DNA of 64,000 nucleotides from Capronia americana (Eukaryota > Ascomycota > Eurotiomycetes > Chaetothyriales > Herpotrichiellaceae). The notes beneath the pieces were generated by a model. It made no database searches. It saw only the letters and a program-made list of their open reading frames with translations, and had not been told where the DNA came from. A program made the position numbers and the translations under genes. Positions 41,008 through 51,179 of the stretch are shown in pieces; position 1 is the first letter of the stretch; each line of letters begins with the position of its first letter. Where the stretch lies: positions 558,001 through 622,000 of the forward strand of contig JADWQD010000010.1 of assembly GCA_016110215.1 (NCBI GenBank). The letters run 5' to 3'.

Positions 41008-42828
41008 TTATGCCACTCTCACGTCGTCCTCGCCCGTTGAAAGCTGCGCGGTGATCTCAAACCGTTCAATAGAGTGCTGGCGCCTGCACCGCAGTACGGC
41101 AAATTCCCAAGGATCGTCCGGTAGCAGGAGTTCAAGGACTTGCACACGGCGCTGCTCTGGCGGGACTTGGGCAAGGAGCAGCTCTGCCTCCCCAGGAAGC
41201 TCGCCTAGGGGAAAGTCATCCTCGAAAGGATCTTGTCCGCGGAAGCCATCTTCTTCAACCGCCATCACCTTCCTCCCGATGTTCGCAGCCAAAACGGCAT
41301 CGTAGATGCCTTCTTTGCGTGGTTCTTCCTCGAGCAATCTGATCGCGTGCACTTTGAGGCGATGCACGCGACATTTCTCTGCGACGTAGTACAGCGGGGT
41401 GACGGGTCCCATGTCGCCGATCGAGTGCGGAAGGCCGCCTTCTGGTCCGAAGTATTTCTCGCGGATCTTGCAGTCGGTGGCAACTTTGCGCATTTCGAGC
41501 GCCTGTTGGATGATGGAGAGAAAGTTGGACGTGTGGCGGTCGTATTTCAGTTCGTCGCACTCGCACGCCGTGTCTGCCATGATCACGGCCATGGTGTGAT
41601 ACATGCGGAGCATCCGGCATGCAAACGCTTCCATCTTGTGCATCCGGGCCTCGAGCAGAGCCAGGGTGTTGTCGTAAGCCGCCGTCCAAGCGTCGAGGTC
41701 TTCCATGACCCCTTTGATACGTTGTTTCGATGCACCTGCCTCAGCAGGGCTGAGTGAGAGATGGTTTGACTGAGTCTCCATCACGTCACAGATCTTCAAC
41801 AGGATTTGCTCCAGATAATCCCGCGCTTCGTGCGCGTCCAGAAAGATAGACACCCCCGATATGGGCTTCAAGCCGTCGGGAAAGGGCCACGCGTGGCACG
41901 GCCGTTGCCCAAACCACGTCGCTTGCACATATAGCTTCCTGAACACGCCCACGACCCAATGATCGATGACCGCACCGCCGAATCGATTCGCCCCAGAGAG
42001 ACTCCGCGCATGCTGCAGCATCCTGAGCCCGTGCTCGAGATGGCTCGCCGCACTCTGATACCGACTGCGGAAGTATTCCACCCATATGAACGCCAGGCAC
42101 GAGTAGAGCGCGATGCGCAGCGACGTGGTGTCGTTGGCCTGCAGGTGCGGCCGCAGATGCCATATCGCCTTGTTGTACTGGCGCAGCGCAAAGTCTTCCT
42201 CGCGCCGCAGTGGCCCCTTCTTCACACCATTTTCTTCCTCCCCCCCAGCTCTGGCTACAATTCCAACTCCCGCTCCGCCTCCTACGACAGCCTGATCCGA
42301 GCCCTTGTGCGCAGAACACATGGCCAACACCCCATGCGTGACCGCCGCGTCACTGGCACAAGCCTGGAAGAACAGCGCATTGCCCGCGTCGGAGAAGAAT
42401 GCCCCCGGGATTTTCCGCGCCGTCCGTCGCCAGAACCAGTCGAAATGATACCGTTCATCCGCGCTGAGTCCGCCCGCAGGGTGGACGAGCAACGATCTCG
42501 GGCACCCGAGGGCAGAGCTCTCCGCTGTGGAAGCGGCGTCTTCTGGCTGCCGTTGCGGGTGCGGCTGTCGAGGAGGACGACACCGTGGTTGGGACGAACG
42601 TTTGTTCGCACTGTCGCCACCGCCGCCGCCGCTGCCGCCGCCGCCCCAGATGCCGTAGCCGTCACATATACGGCCCGTGGAGGTGCAGCGTCGACAGGCC
42701 GGGCGCTCTTCTCCACAGCGGACGCGGCGTATTTTGCACGTCTTGCACCCGGTTTTGGATTTTGTCCGCGTTGGCCTTGGCAACGGCGGCGGCGGCAGCA
42801 GCAGCGGAGCTTTGACCGTGCAAGACAT
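41008..42828 (-). CDS. Zn2Cys6 fungal transcription factor
   Basis: A single exon encodes 606 aa. The zinc cluster cysteines are C28, C31, C38, C45, C48 and C55 (GCKTCKIRRVRC, ACRRC, ICDGY), preceded by a basic TRTKSKT linker. A Gly-rich spacer (GGGGSGGGGG) follows. The middle region fits the Fungal_trans_2 class (YHFDWFWRRTARKIPGAFF; HGVLAMCSAHKG; NKAIWHLRPHLQ; IALYSCLAFIWVEYFRSRY). It is a nuclear regulator of unknown targets. The ATG at 42828 is the first in frame. Long antisense frames over this GC-rich gene are shadows. Confidence 0.92.
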   Translation of the reverse strand: MSCTVKAPLLLPPPPLPRPTRTKSKTGCKTCKIRRVRCGEERPACRRCTSTGRICDGYGIWGGGGSGGGGGDSANKRSSQPRCRPPRQPHPQRQPEDAASTAESSALGCPRSLLVHPAGGLSADERYHFDWFWRRTARKIPGAFFSDAGNALFFQACASDAAVTHGVLAMCSAHKGSDQAVVGGGAGVGIVARAGGEEENGVKKGPLRREEDFALRQYNKAIWHLRPHLQANDTTSLRIALYSCLAFIWVEYFRSRYQSAASHLEHGLRMLQHARSLSGANRFGGAVIDHWVVGVFRKLYVQATWFGQRPCHAWPFPDGLKPISGVSIFLDAHEARDYLEQILLKICDVMETQSNHLSLSPAEAGASKQRIKGVMEDLDAWTAAYDNTLALLEARMHKMEAFACRMLRMYHTMAVIMADTACECDELKYDRHTSNFLSIIQQALEMRKVATDCKIREKYFGPEGGLPHSIGDMGPVTPLYYVAEKCRVHRLKVHAIRLLEEEPRKEGIYDAVLAANIGRKVMAVEEDGFRGQDPFEDDFPLGELPGEAELLLAQVPPEQRRVQVLELLLPDDPWEFAVLRCRRQHSIERFEITAQLSTGEDDVRVA

Positions 42829-43686
42829 TGTCGGTCAAGGTCAGTGCTGCGGTATGGTATGTATGGTTACTGGGGCTACTGGTTTATCACCTTTGGTGGG
42901 AGTGCATCCGAGCGTGAGCTATGAGGGCCAGATCCCTCGCTTATTGAGCTCGCAGCGAAGAATGTGGCAATCGTGGGCCTACAGTACCATGAAGCTACGA
43001 GTAGGAGAGTCCTCGAGTTGGGTTTTGAAGTCGCGAGGACCGCAACGTGCGTCCGGCGTGGGAGGGTGGTTGCCTAGGGAGTGTGACGAGGTTATTGGCC
43101 ATCGTGAAGGGCCTAATTCTCCACCGTTTGTGACACATGAAATAGAGCTTCAGTGCACAGCGAGCACGGGCACGAGCAGGCAGTATCCAGTCCGTGCAGT
43201 GTGCACTGAGCACCCTTCATCTTAAAGTTACCCGGTTGACAGGGAAATTGATCGTTGAAGCTCTCCTCTTCATTCATTTCGTATGTATTGCACCTATTCC
43301 ACCAGCCTTTGCCTAGCCAACGAAACGAGGGGTATCCACAATTGTCGTCGTCAAAAACTTCGTAAACACTGTACCGAATGATGCATGACACTGTGGTTCC
43401 GACATTGGAGCCGCTTTGTATGTTGTTTCCATCCTGTCAACCTCTCCCAGAACTCCCGTTGGAAACTATCCCACATCAAAAGCTCGATAAAGTGTTCGGG
43501 TATAGCGGCACTCTATGGACACCTTGGTCGCCTCGATTGCATGTGTAAATTCCTCCTAGCACCCAACAAACTCCGCGTATTTGGCAAGGAAATATGAAAA
43601 CAGGACACCGAATGTAGTAACCCACAGAGAACGTCGACTGGCGCACTCCGCCGCCGAGGACATTTCGGGGAGCGACATCGCCCCCG
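42829..43686. other. Intergenic 0.86 kb, no gene seen
   Basis: Promoter of the Zn2Cys6 regulator (minus strand) and 3' flank of PUF3. No other feature was supported. Confidence 0.45.
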
Positions 43687-46511
43687 CTATTTGACGTCTG
43701 CCTGGAGCAAGGAATGTGTCTCGCTGTCAGCAGTGCTGCTTGGATTGGTGCTCGCTGGAATTGAGCTGCGACTGCTCGTGGTGGACGTTGGAGGAAGAGG
43801 TGGAGGTCCGTTGCTCCCAAACAGGAGTTTTTCAATGGCCATGACCTGCTTGCCGTAACTAGTGCGACGAAGCATGGGATAATTGTGCTCCATGTCCGCC
43901 TTCAACGCCAGGAGCTTGACTCCTTGTAGTTGATTGAAGACCTTTTCTGGGATCGAGTTAGCAGGAGTGCAATTTTGCGGAGCTATGAGGACTCACGTAG
44001 AACATAGTTACCATATTGGTCTCTCATCAGTCCAAGCACAGGCGTTACACCCTGTTCGTTGGGTGCGGTGAGCCCATGAAGGATCTGCTCACGTTGGTCG
44101 TCATCTGCACAATCGATGCTCTTCTCGACGATGTTGCTCGCAAATTTGTGCTTGGAAAAGCCTAGGAGCTGCGACAGAATGATGTCGACAACTTGTCGGC
44201 GGTCGCGAGGCTCGCCGTTCTGAATGATGTGTTGCACAACATAGTTCCCGTAAGAGTCGCTGATGAGCGGATGGATATGCTCCAAAAGCTCGTCTAGGAT
44301 GACCCGCTTGGCCGGTGGTTGGCAAAATTCCAACATCCGCTGGACCACGCGGCAGCCATATTGATGGGTTGACATCTTGGCCATTTGCCCTCGATGAGCA
44401 TCAACGATAAACTGAATATGCTCGCCAGGTATACGCTCGATGGCTTTTTGCACGACATGATTGCCGTTTTGATCTCTGACAACCTTCAAGATTTGCAAGT
44501 TAGGGCCATCGAGTTCTCTGATAAGGCTCGCTTGTTGATCGGTCAGGACGTGTTCGAAAGCCTTCTGCACCACACGACACCCATACATCTGCAGTGACAA
44601 ATGATGCACGTGGCCCTTCATATGGTGAGCCAAGATCTTCTTTTGTGTTTGGTTGCCATGTTCAAATATTTTCTGGATCACATAGTTCCCGAACACATCA
44701 GTCATAAGTTGAAGCAGGTTGGGTTGGAGCTCCTTGAAGATCTGCTCTTTTTCATCACTGTTGGCAGTCTCGAGTTTCTGCTGGATGAATCGTGACCCAT
44801 GTTGGTCACCGCTGAACTCGACGACATAGCCGTAAATGTCTTTGAGCTCGAATTTCCGGTTGTTTTTGCTGTTCAGGCGGAAGTCTTCCAGCAGAGGGCT
44901 TCTGACAATGTGAGTCTGCTCCGGCTCGCGAATCGGCATTCGAGGGCCAGTGGGGTAGCTGTGCATCGCGGCATGACCGTGGCCGACATAAGGATGTGCA
45001 AGGGGATTCATCCGCAATGGTTGACCAGGTGCCTGGATATCATACTGATAGGCGGCAGCCGTTGGTGCCTGTACAGAAGTTGGAGCAACAAACAACGACG
45101 GGTCAAATGCGTACTGCTCAGCACCAGCCAGTTTGCGGTCATGGACGAAGTGATCATGGTGGGATGTGCGGCTGGAGACGCCGCTTCCAGGTGTGCTTCG
45201 AATGGACTGCGGCCCCGTAGGCGGCGTGCCAGTAGCTGAATAATACGGACTGTTCAGGTTGCTTCGATAGTCGTTGGTGAGCGGAGGGAGTGAGCCGCGG
45301 CCTACATATTGGAAGCCTCCATAATGAAGAAGAGGGGCTTGAGGATTCAACCGTGACCCGACGTCTTGTACCTGAGCAGGTGTTGGCTGAAATGTGCTCT
45401 CCAAGTGGTTAAGATGAGCCGGGCCATGATGGATATCTCGATGAAACTGTGACTGGTTGAGCGGCAGCCGCTGAGGGAAGGCCCCAACAGCCGCCTGGTC
45501 CAAGGTGATGGCCTCGAAGGCTTTGAGCGCATCATCGTAATCTTCATGTACCACTGGGGGAAACTGATCCACGTGCTCGAAATTTACGAGGCGGCGATTC
45601 AACCTTCCATCTATGGACGATCTGAGCCCGTACTGGTACAAGGTCTCAGGAGACACTCCGTTGGTTGCTCTGTATGAGCCTTGTCCATCGAGGTAAGGCA
45701 TTACATCTGAAGCCCCGTTCAGATGAAGAATGCCGCTGGCAGTATGGTCGTGATCGTTTTCATGTTCCTGGACCGAAGAAAAGCCTCCATTAGCGTGAAA
45801 CCTGCTCGAGCTGAATGCCTGGATTTGTGGGTCGAGCTGGCTTGAGCCGAAGGTAGCCGTTCGGGATGGTGACGGGACCACTCGAGAGCCGGCCGTCGCA
45901 CGGGTACGTCGATGATTCTGTGCTTGCTGAACATCTGGAATATCGTCCACGTCCGGATCGCTGCCAGCAAACAAGCTTGGTCGTCCATGTGTCCCGTTCG
46001 ATTCGGTTTCCACGTACTCCAGAATCTGGTTCTGTCTTTGTTTAGTCGGTGACAGGGGTTGGCCTCGTGGCCGCGATGAAAAGCCGACGGAGGACGACAC
46101 CGAGCTCCACGACATTTTGGACTGCGGGACGTTTTCTTTGTCGAGGTCGGTTGGGGTACGCAAGGACGACGTTGCGGTCTTGGTCTGGGCATAATTTGAA
46201 AGAGACCCTTGTCGAACAGGAGATGCTAGAGAAGAATTAGCGGGTATGACATTATGGTTTGCCCACAGCCTACGTCGAATGGGGTCGTCGTCGACAGCGC
46301 CGTCCATGAACGACTTGGAGGTACCCCAGATCCGGCTCGAAGCATTCCAGGCACTCTTTCCCAACTCGTAATCCGTCTTCGTAGACTGCCTGGATTCATA
46401 TGTCTGTATCCGCCCGCCTCGTGCCTATGGTTCTTGATCAGCCCCGCCACTCTTGAACAAAGGAAGTACACTCACGGCTTCGAACGTGGTACCGCCTTCC
46501 ATCATCGTCAT
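43687..46511 (-). CDS. PUF3: Pumilio-family RNA-binding protein, Puf3-like
   Basis: There are three exons: 46511-46476, 46403-43997 and 43946-43687, giving 900 aa. The first exon encodes 12 residues (MTMMEGGTTFEA, donor GTGAGT). The intron acceptor ACAG joins in phase to TYESRQSTK, without which the long exon has no ATG near its 5' end. The last join gives NYVL|QKVFNQL. A disordered N-terminal half (with GKSAWNASSRIWG) precedes eight Puf repeats at about residues 525-870, including GSRFIQQKLE, GNYVIQKIFEHG, GCRVVQKAFE, GNHVVQKAIE and GNYVVQHIIQ. Puf3 proteins bind UGUAHAUA elements in 3' UTRs of nuclear-encoded mitochondrial mRNAs. Assignment to Puf3 within the family rests on architecture and the N-terminal motif. 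Confidence 0.93.
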
Positions 46512-47475
46512 TGTACACAAGCAGGCCAAGTTGGAAGGAATAGAAGAATGGTGGTGATCCTTCCACAAGTGCTTGGAGCCGGCGAATGTACAAGGGGTTC
46601 GACGTCGGCGACGCAGAGGATCTTGACCCAAATCTCTGGGCTCGCACTGAAAGGAAAATAGTTTATGGACTGTCGCACCAGTATGTAGTCAGTGCCTGTG
46701 TCTGTAGTATGGGAGTTGGAGTTGACAGAGCGGGATATGTACCAGAGAGTGAGAATATGTAAGGTGAGCATGTACACCCGCCCCCAATTATAATAAACCC
46801 CGTTGTAGAGACAAGGAGGAGAAGGGAAGGAGGGAGAGAAATTACAGAGGGAGGTGGTTTCGGTAGGAAGCAAGGTTTGGCAGAGTCATGTACCCCTTCG
46901 TTCGCCAGCAAAGCAATGGTACAGTTCTGTCCAGCAGGCAGCCGCAGGGCAAATGAGAATTACGGCCTAAGCCTGATCGCGCCGTAGACGGGCAGCCGCA
47001 GAAGGCAGACGAGGGAGCATCTGCCAGCAGACATGCGCCTCGACCACGGCTCGCGCATGGAGCAGCAAGGGATGCGCGAAATGATGGGGTGTTGACGGTC
47101 GTGGAATGTTGCGCCGCCAGTTTTGTGCAAGGTGAGTCGCAAATTCTGGCGGGGCGCAGGTGGGTTTTGCGGCGAGGGACGAGGAATGGCGCCTGCAAGA
47201 GTGGGGAATCGAAGGGCAAACAAAAAGAGGCTGCAGAAGGGATAGAATCTCGGATACGAAGAGGAAAGAAATGCAACAGAGCGTTACACGAGAGAACTGG
47301 CATGCGCGAATGTACCGGTGAACGACGAAAGATGATATATCAGAAAGTCGACCATGGGAGACACAGATAGGCTGTCGATCTGGCTGCTGGTGTACCCCAG
47401 AAGGACAAACACTAGGTAGAAACGGTCAGAGGGAAGGGGTGCCTAAACTCAATCCAGCGGCACCGAGTGGAGTTG
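46512..47475. other. PUF3 upstream region, no other gene seen
   Basis: This flank holds the PUF3 promoter and leader. It contains a short GA-rich run (about 46815-46840). No other feature was supported. Confidence 0.4.
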
Positions 47476-48582
47476 ATGCGAGTCCGACTCTCGGGTGGCT
47501 TGCCATGGTCACAGGCGAGTTCGGGTGTCAAACAATCTAGAAAGACGAGACTCCAGCCATGGGAAGGGCATGTTGGTCACTCTTTTCCTTTCCCGCCGCA
47601 AAGGCTTGGGGCGTTCCTGATGGTGTCGGTTTCCTTGCTTTCATCTCACATTCTATGCCATGGTCAGAAGAACATGGAGGTCGCCGTTACACTGCATTCC
47701 ACCTCTTCGAGAAACCAGGCTGATGATGCTGACTCAGAGATGACGTGCGAAGTTCGAGACTCGGCCTGTTTACGAGGAGGTACACAGTACTGTGTACGAA
47801 GCACGAGATGGCACTTTATCAGTGCGCACCACTATCAGGCCGCTCTCTTCGTACGAGTAAATGGCAAGTTTATCGTCGGAAGACTGCTCATTCAACGCCA
47901 TTCAACAGTGAAGCATGGTCGCACGCTTGGTCAGAGGGAGGAGCACAGCAGGAACGAGTTTGTTCGTGGTTCACTACGGAGTACTGCCCAACAAGATTTG
48001 TGCTTTGTTGTCTGCACCTGGACCTTTTTGATCGATCAGGCAGCGAGAGACAAGGAAATGCTGACCAGTGTCTGTTGTGCTCCAATGGCTGTCTATGGTC
48101 CCGTATTCAAGCTGGTCACCCTCCAGCATGACTTCCCATGTATTAATTTGTCAAATGGAGAGCAGGTATGCTGCTCGGATCCCAGCGTACCTAGGTACCG
48201 ATGTGGACGCAAACGGCCTTTGAGCCTGAAAGCGGCCTCGCACAGACCCCATCGTGACGCAACGCACCATGGCAACGTATGCTCCAAAGTGAGGCATCAC
48301 TGGCAATTTATCCCCAGGCTTCTGAGGCACACTGTGGTCGAACGCTTGACGGCATTGCCCGGTGGCCATTACATAGGTACAGACCAGCTCCATGCTACTG
48401 GCCAAGCAGCCTCGGTTGTGGTAGTTTCATTGCGATGTTCTTCACAGCAGCGCCCTGCTAGGTGCCTAAGAGGCCTCCCACGGAGCGAACAGATGATGCA
48501 ACACGACGCAAGGGATAGTATCTCGTTTGACCGCCATCGCCTCGCAGCTCAAACCACACGCGGGGGAGGGTGGGTTTTATAG
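47476..48582 (+). CDS. Long open frame, unrecognised (368 aa), doubtful gene
   Basis: An uninterrupted frame of 368 codons from the ATG at 47476 runs through otherwise intergenic DNA. The translation is rich in Arg, His, Ser and Cys with no domain, signal or clear helix pattern. It crosses repeat-like GTACACAGTACTGTGTAC and TACGGAGTAC motifs, and no family is recognised. It could be an orphan gene, a transcribed non-coding region or a chance open frame. Its length is the only argument for it, so confidence is low. Confidence 0.2.
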   Translation: MRVRLSGGLPWSQASSGVKQSRKTRLQPWEGHVGHSFPFPPQRLGAFLMVSVSLLSSHILCHGQKNMEVAVTLHSTSSRNQADDADSEMTCEVRDSACLRGGTQYCVRSTRWHFISAHHYQAALFVRVNGKFIVGRLLIQRHSTVKHGRTLGQREEHSRNEFVRGSLRSTAQQDLCFVVCTWTFLIDQAARDKEMLTSVCCAPMAVYGPVFKLVTLQHDFPCINLSNGEQVCCSDPSVPRYRCGRKRPLSLKAASHRPHRDATHHGNVCSKVRHHWQFIPRLLRHTVVERLTALPGGHYIGTDQLHATGQAASVVVVSLRCSSQQRPARCLRGLPRSEQMMQHDARDSISFDRHRLAAQTTRGGGWVL

Positions 48583-49447
48583 CCGAAAAGCAAGAAATGC
48601 TTCTTGTCGAGAAGTCGATGCACAAGTCAATTTCAGCGGCGGACCAGCTAATTTGTTTGTTGATGAATTGCCGTTTCCAACAGGGCCACCCAAGATGGAT
48701 GCATTAGGCTGGACCTGCTCCAACCCGTAGTCTCCGTCCGCCGATCTTACGCGGCGCAGGACACCTAATTGGTCGAATAACGCGCCCGAAGAGATTGATC
48801 TCCTAACAAAGATAAGCAGCTGGTGCCGTGGCATCCCGGCAAGCGTGGGCTCTGCCTGTGCGGGTCAAGAGGGAGCCACGACACTGGCCAGACCGAGATG
48901 GGCGCTCATCTCGAAGGTGGGTTTCTTGTGCTCGCCAACAGCCTCTGTTTCACCTGGGAGCCTGCTCATATTCATCTTGCTTCTGGTCGCTCTTTCTCAT
49001 TCTTCTCTTGCTCACTGTCTCTTCGTCGTCTGCCCGGTTACGAACCTCACCTTCCCTACCCACCGCTCTCTTCATTTGGCGGTTCCAGCTTCACTCTTTC
49101 AGCTGGTACTTGCTGTCCGATCGTTTTGTAAAAACCCAACAGCCTCCGATCACGGTCTTTCCCTGGTGTAAAGACAACGCGGACATTGACATCTCACGCG
49201 GATCTCCTGTTGATTGTGCATTGGCGTCAGATCCTACGCGCAATCAATCACTTTTGTCAGTCTTTTCCGTGTACGCCTTGGAAAGAGTGCGGCAGAACGG
49301 CAGGCGGCCCCCAAATCCATCCCGCATTATCGCAGTTCTTGGATCCGATTCTCCGACTGGGCCAGCATCAGCCTCAACGCCAGATCTATATTCGTCTACG
49401 TCCTCGAAGGACGCCCCAAAGCTCTCGACGGCCGCAGTGCTGCAGTC
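48583..49447. other. Upstream region of conserved membrane-protein gene
   Basis: The stretch is pyrimidine-rich (about 48985-49115) and several frames are open by chance. It is probably a long 5' leader and promoter for the gene starting at 49448. No separate gene was supported. Confidence 0.4.
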
Positions 49448-50002
49448 ATGAGCTCATTAAAATACAGCTACCTGGCACGTCGCGATGGATCCGACTTCAC
49501 GGACGACGGAGCGCCATACTCGATGCATCAACTACTGTTTGTCCTGTTCACCTTGCTGCTGGTGGCTTCTCTCTGCTCCCTAGCCTTGTTCTTTCTCCGT
49601 CGAAAGCGGCTGGCGAGAGAACATGGCTCGTTGCTGCCGACCCATCACCAATCATCACACCAGCGTTCGCCCTCTATAAGCAACTTCAACTATGGCAAGA
49701 ACGACTCCGTCTTCGTCTACGACGAGAAAATGAACCTCATCCACAATTCGTCAAGTCCAACCTCGGCGGCTGTGCCCGAGATCCATATCACTTTCCCCGA
49801 CGAAGATGGCAAGGCTGGCTTGCAACAAGGTCGCGTGGTTGTCGTCCACGTTACGGACTCGGGAAGCGTGGGGATGGAACCCCTCAAGCAAGAAACTCTG
49901 CCACCCTATCAGAAAGAAGATGCCGACCGGTTTCAATCTCTCGACCTCGAACGCATCGGCGGGCTGAAGGAAAAGGAAACCTCAGGACCACGGTTCTCGT
50001 GA
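49448..50002 (+). CDS. Conserved fungal single-pass membrane protein, function unknown
   Basis: A single exon encodes 184 aa. It starts MSSLKYSYLARRDG, then a short polar stretch and one hydrophobic helix at about residues 30-50 (LLFVLFTLLLVASLCSLALF), then basic residues RRKRLAREH, giving a likely N-out/C-in type-I-like orientation without a cleaved signal. The cytosolic tail has VFVYDEKMNLIHNSSSP, VPEIHITFPDE and RVVVVHV, a set I recall from uncharacterised Pezizomycotina proteins. The ATG at 49448 was chosen because the conserved N-terminus begins there; the frame is open 78 codons further upstream. No function can be assigned. Confidence 0.85.
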   Translation: MSSLKYSYLARRDGSDFTDDGAPYSMHQLLFVLFTLLLVASLCSLALFFLRRKRLAREHGSLLPTHHQSSHQRSPSISNFNYGKNDSVFVYDEKMNLIHNSSSPTSAAVPEIHITFPDEDGKAGLQQGRVVVVHVTDSGSVGMEPLKQETLPPYQKEDADRFQSLDLERIGGLKEKETSGPRFS

Positions 50003-51179
50003 ATTGGGAGCCGTGGGGTTCTCAACTGAATATCTGGGAGTTGCAGATGAGAGATGACGGTCTCCTTATCTCATATTGCGACGACGGTATACGTCGCTAA
50101 TGCTTGGAATCGCGTCAGGCGCTTCTTGCGGCCATCGCACCGCCCAACTTTTGTGCAGCGGGCTAATCTGGTCCGGCGAATATGTTAATAGACCGATCCT
50201 TTCTGGGGATCTTGTATATATTGTATAGTTCACGAGCTTTTGGGATTGACGGCGCCCGCGGCCGGAATGCGAGATGTTCATGAGCAGCTTTGGTGTTGCT
50301 CGCTCCATTTTCCTTAATAAAAGGTCTCGAGCTTGAGACAAATTGCTGATGGGACAAAGTGAGTGAGTGATTCGCTGGCTCCTGCAGCTAAACTGGTGAC
50401 TGCAGGATGCTACTGCCGACCGCGCATTTGAGGGGACAATGGCACTTATATCCAGGTGTCATCGACTGCTTCAATTCTAGTTGCTCCTGTGTCGTTGCTG
50501 TGCTCTGGAACGCCTTCGGTTACTAATCGAATGCAGCCAGTCGTGGAGTGCTGCAGTCTGTAGGCTGTGCTGTACTCGGTACCAGCGCGAGAGACCGTTG
50601 ACGAATGTATGTAGCAGGCATCGAGTGCTTGACCGCACTTTCGGCGCGGTGCTCTCCAGTTACAGTAGAGTAAACGGCAACGCTCCCCACAAGCACCGCA
50701 TTTGACCACGGCAGCTCGTCTTGCCCCAAGAGCTCCTCGAAAACAACCCAGTCCCTGCGCAACCCATACATCATCACTATCACTATCCTTACCACCAGAC
50801 AGTCGCTGCAATTGTCATTCCTCGTTCTGTCTCGTCTAGAAGGCTTCCACGTGTCACTGGTCGGCAGAGAACCGGTTTTCGCATCTCCACCAGACTCCAA
50901 ACGCGTCCCGGTACTGACCAATCACGCCGTCTTTCTGCCCGAGTCCGCATTTTCTGTGTTGACAGGCCGAACAAACACTGGCACGCCTGCTCCGTCAAGA
51001 CCCCTCTGTCTCTGAGACCACGTCGATCTCTCTAGCAAATCCCCCTCGTCGTCGTCGATATCGGTCGCCAGTGCATCTCTCGGTACCTCTGGGCATGACC
51101 TCAACTCTGCCGTACATGCACTCGGAACAGCACCACCCTCCCGTGTTTCCAATTGTCTCACCTCTCCAAATCTGCCGTC
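50003..51179. other. Intergenic 1.18 kb, no gene seen
   Basis: 3' flank of the membrane-protein gene and promoter/leader of the ApsA gene. CT- and TCAC-rich runs near 50765-50800 and 51010-51070 fit a leader. No gene was found. Confidence 0.45.

Noticed and set aside
41959..42924. 321-aa plus-strand open frame
   Set aside because: Antisense to the GC-rich Zn2Cys6 regulator gene; Arg/Ser-rich shadow without any domain.
43983..43996. Read-through end of the PUF3 long exon (RESS then stop)
   Set aside because: This is intron sequence; the GTGAGT donor and downstream exon restore the last Puf repeat.
49186..50100. 304-aa plus-strand open frame overlapping the membrane-protein gene
   Set aside because: Different frame of the same DNA; the 49448 frame has a membrane helix and conserved-looking motifs, this one has neither.
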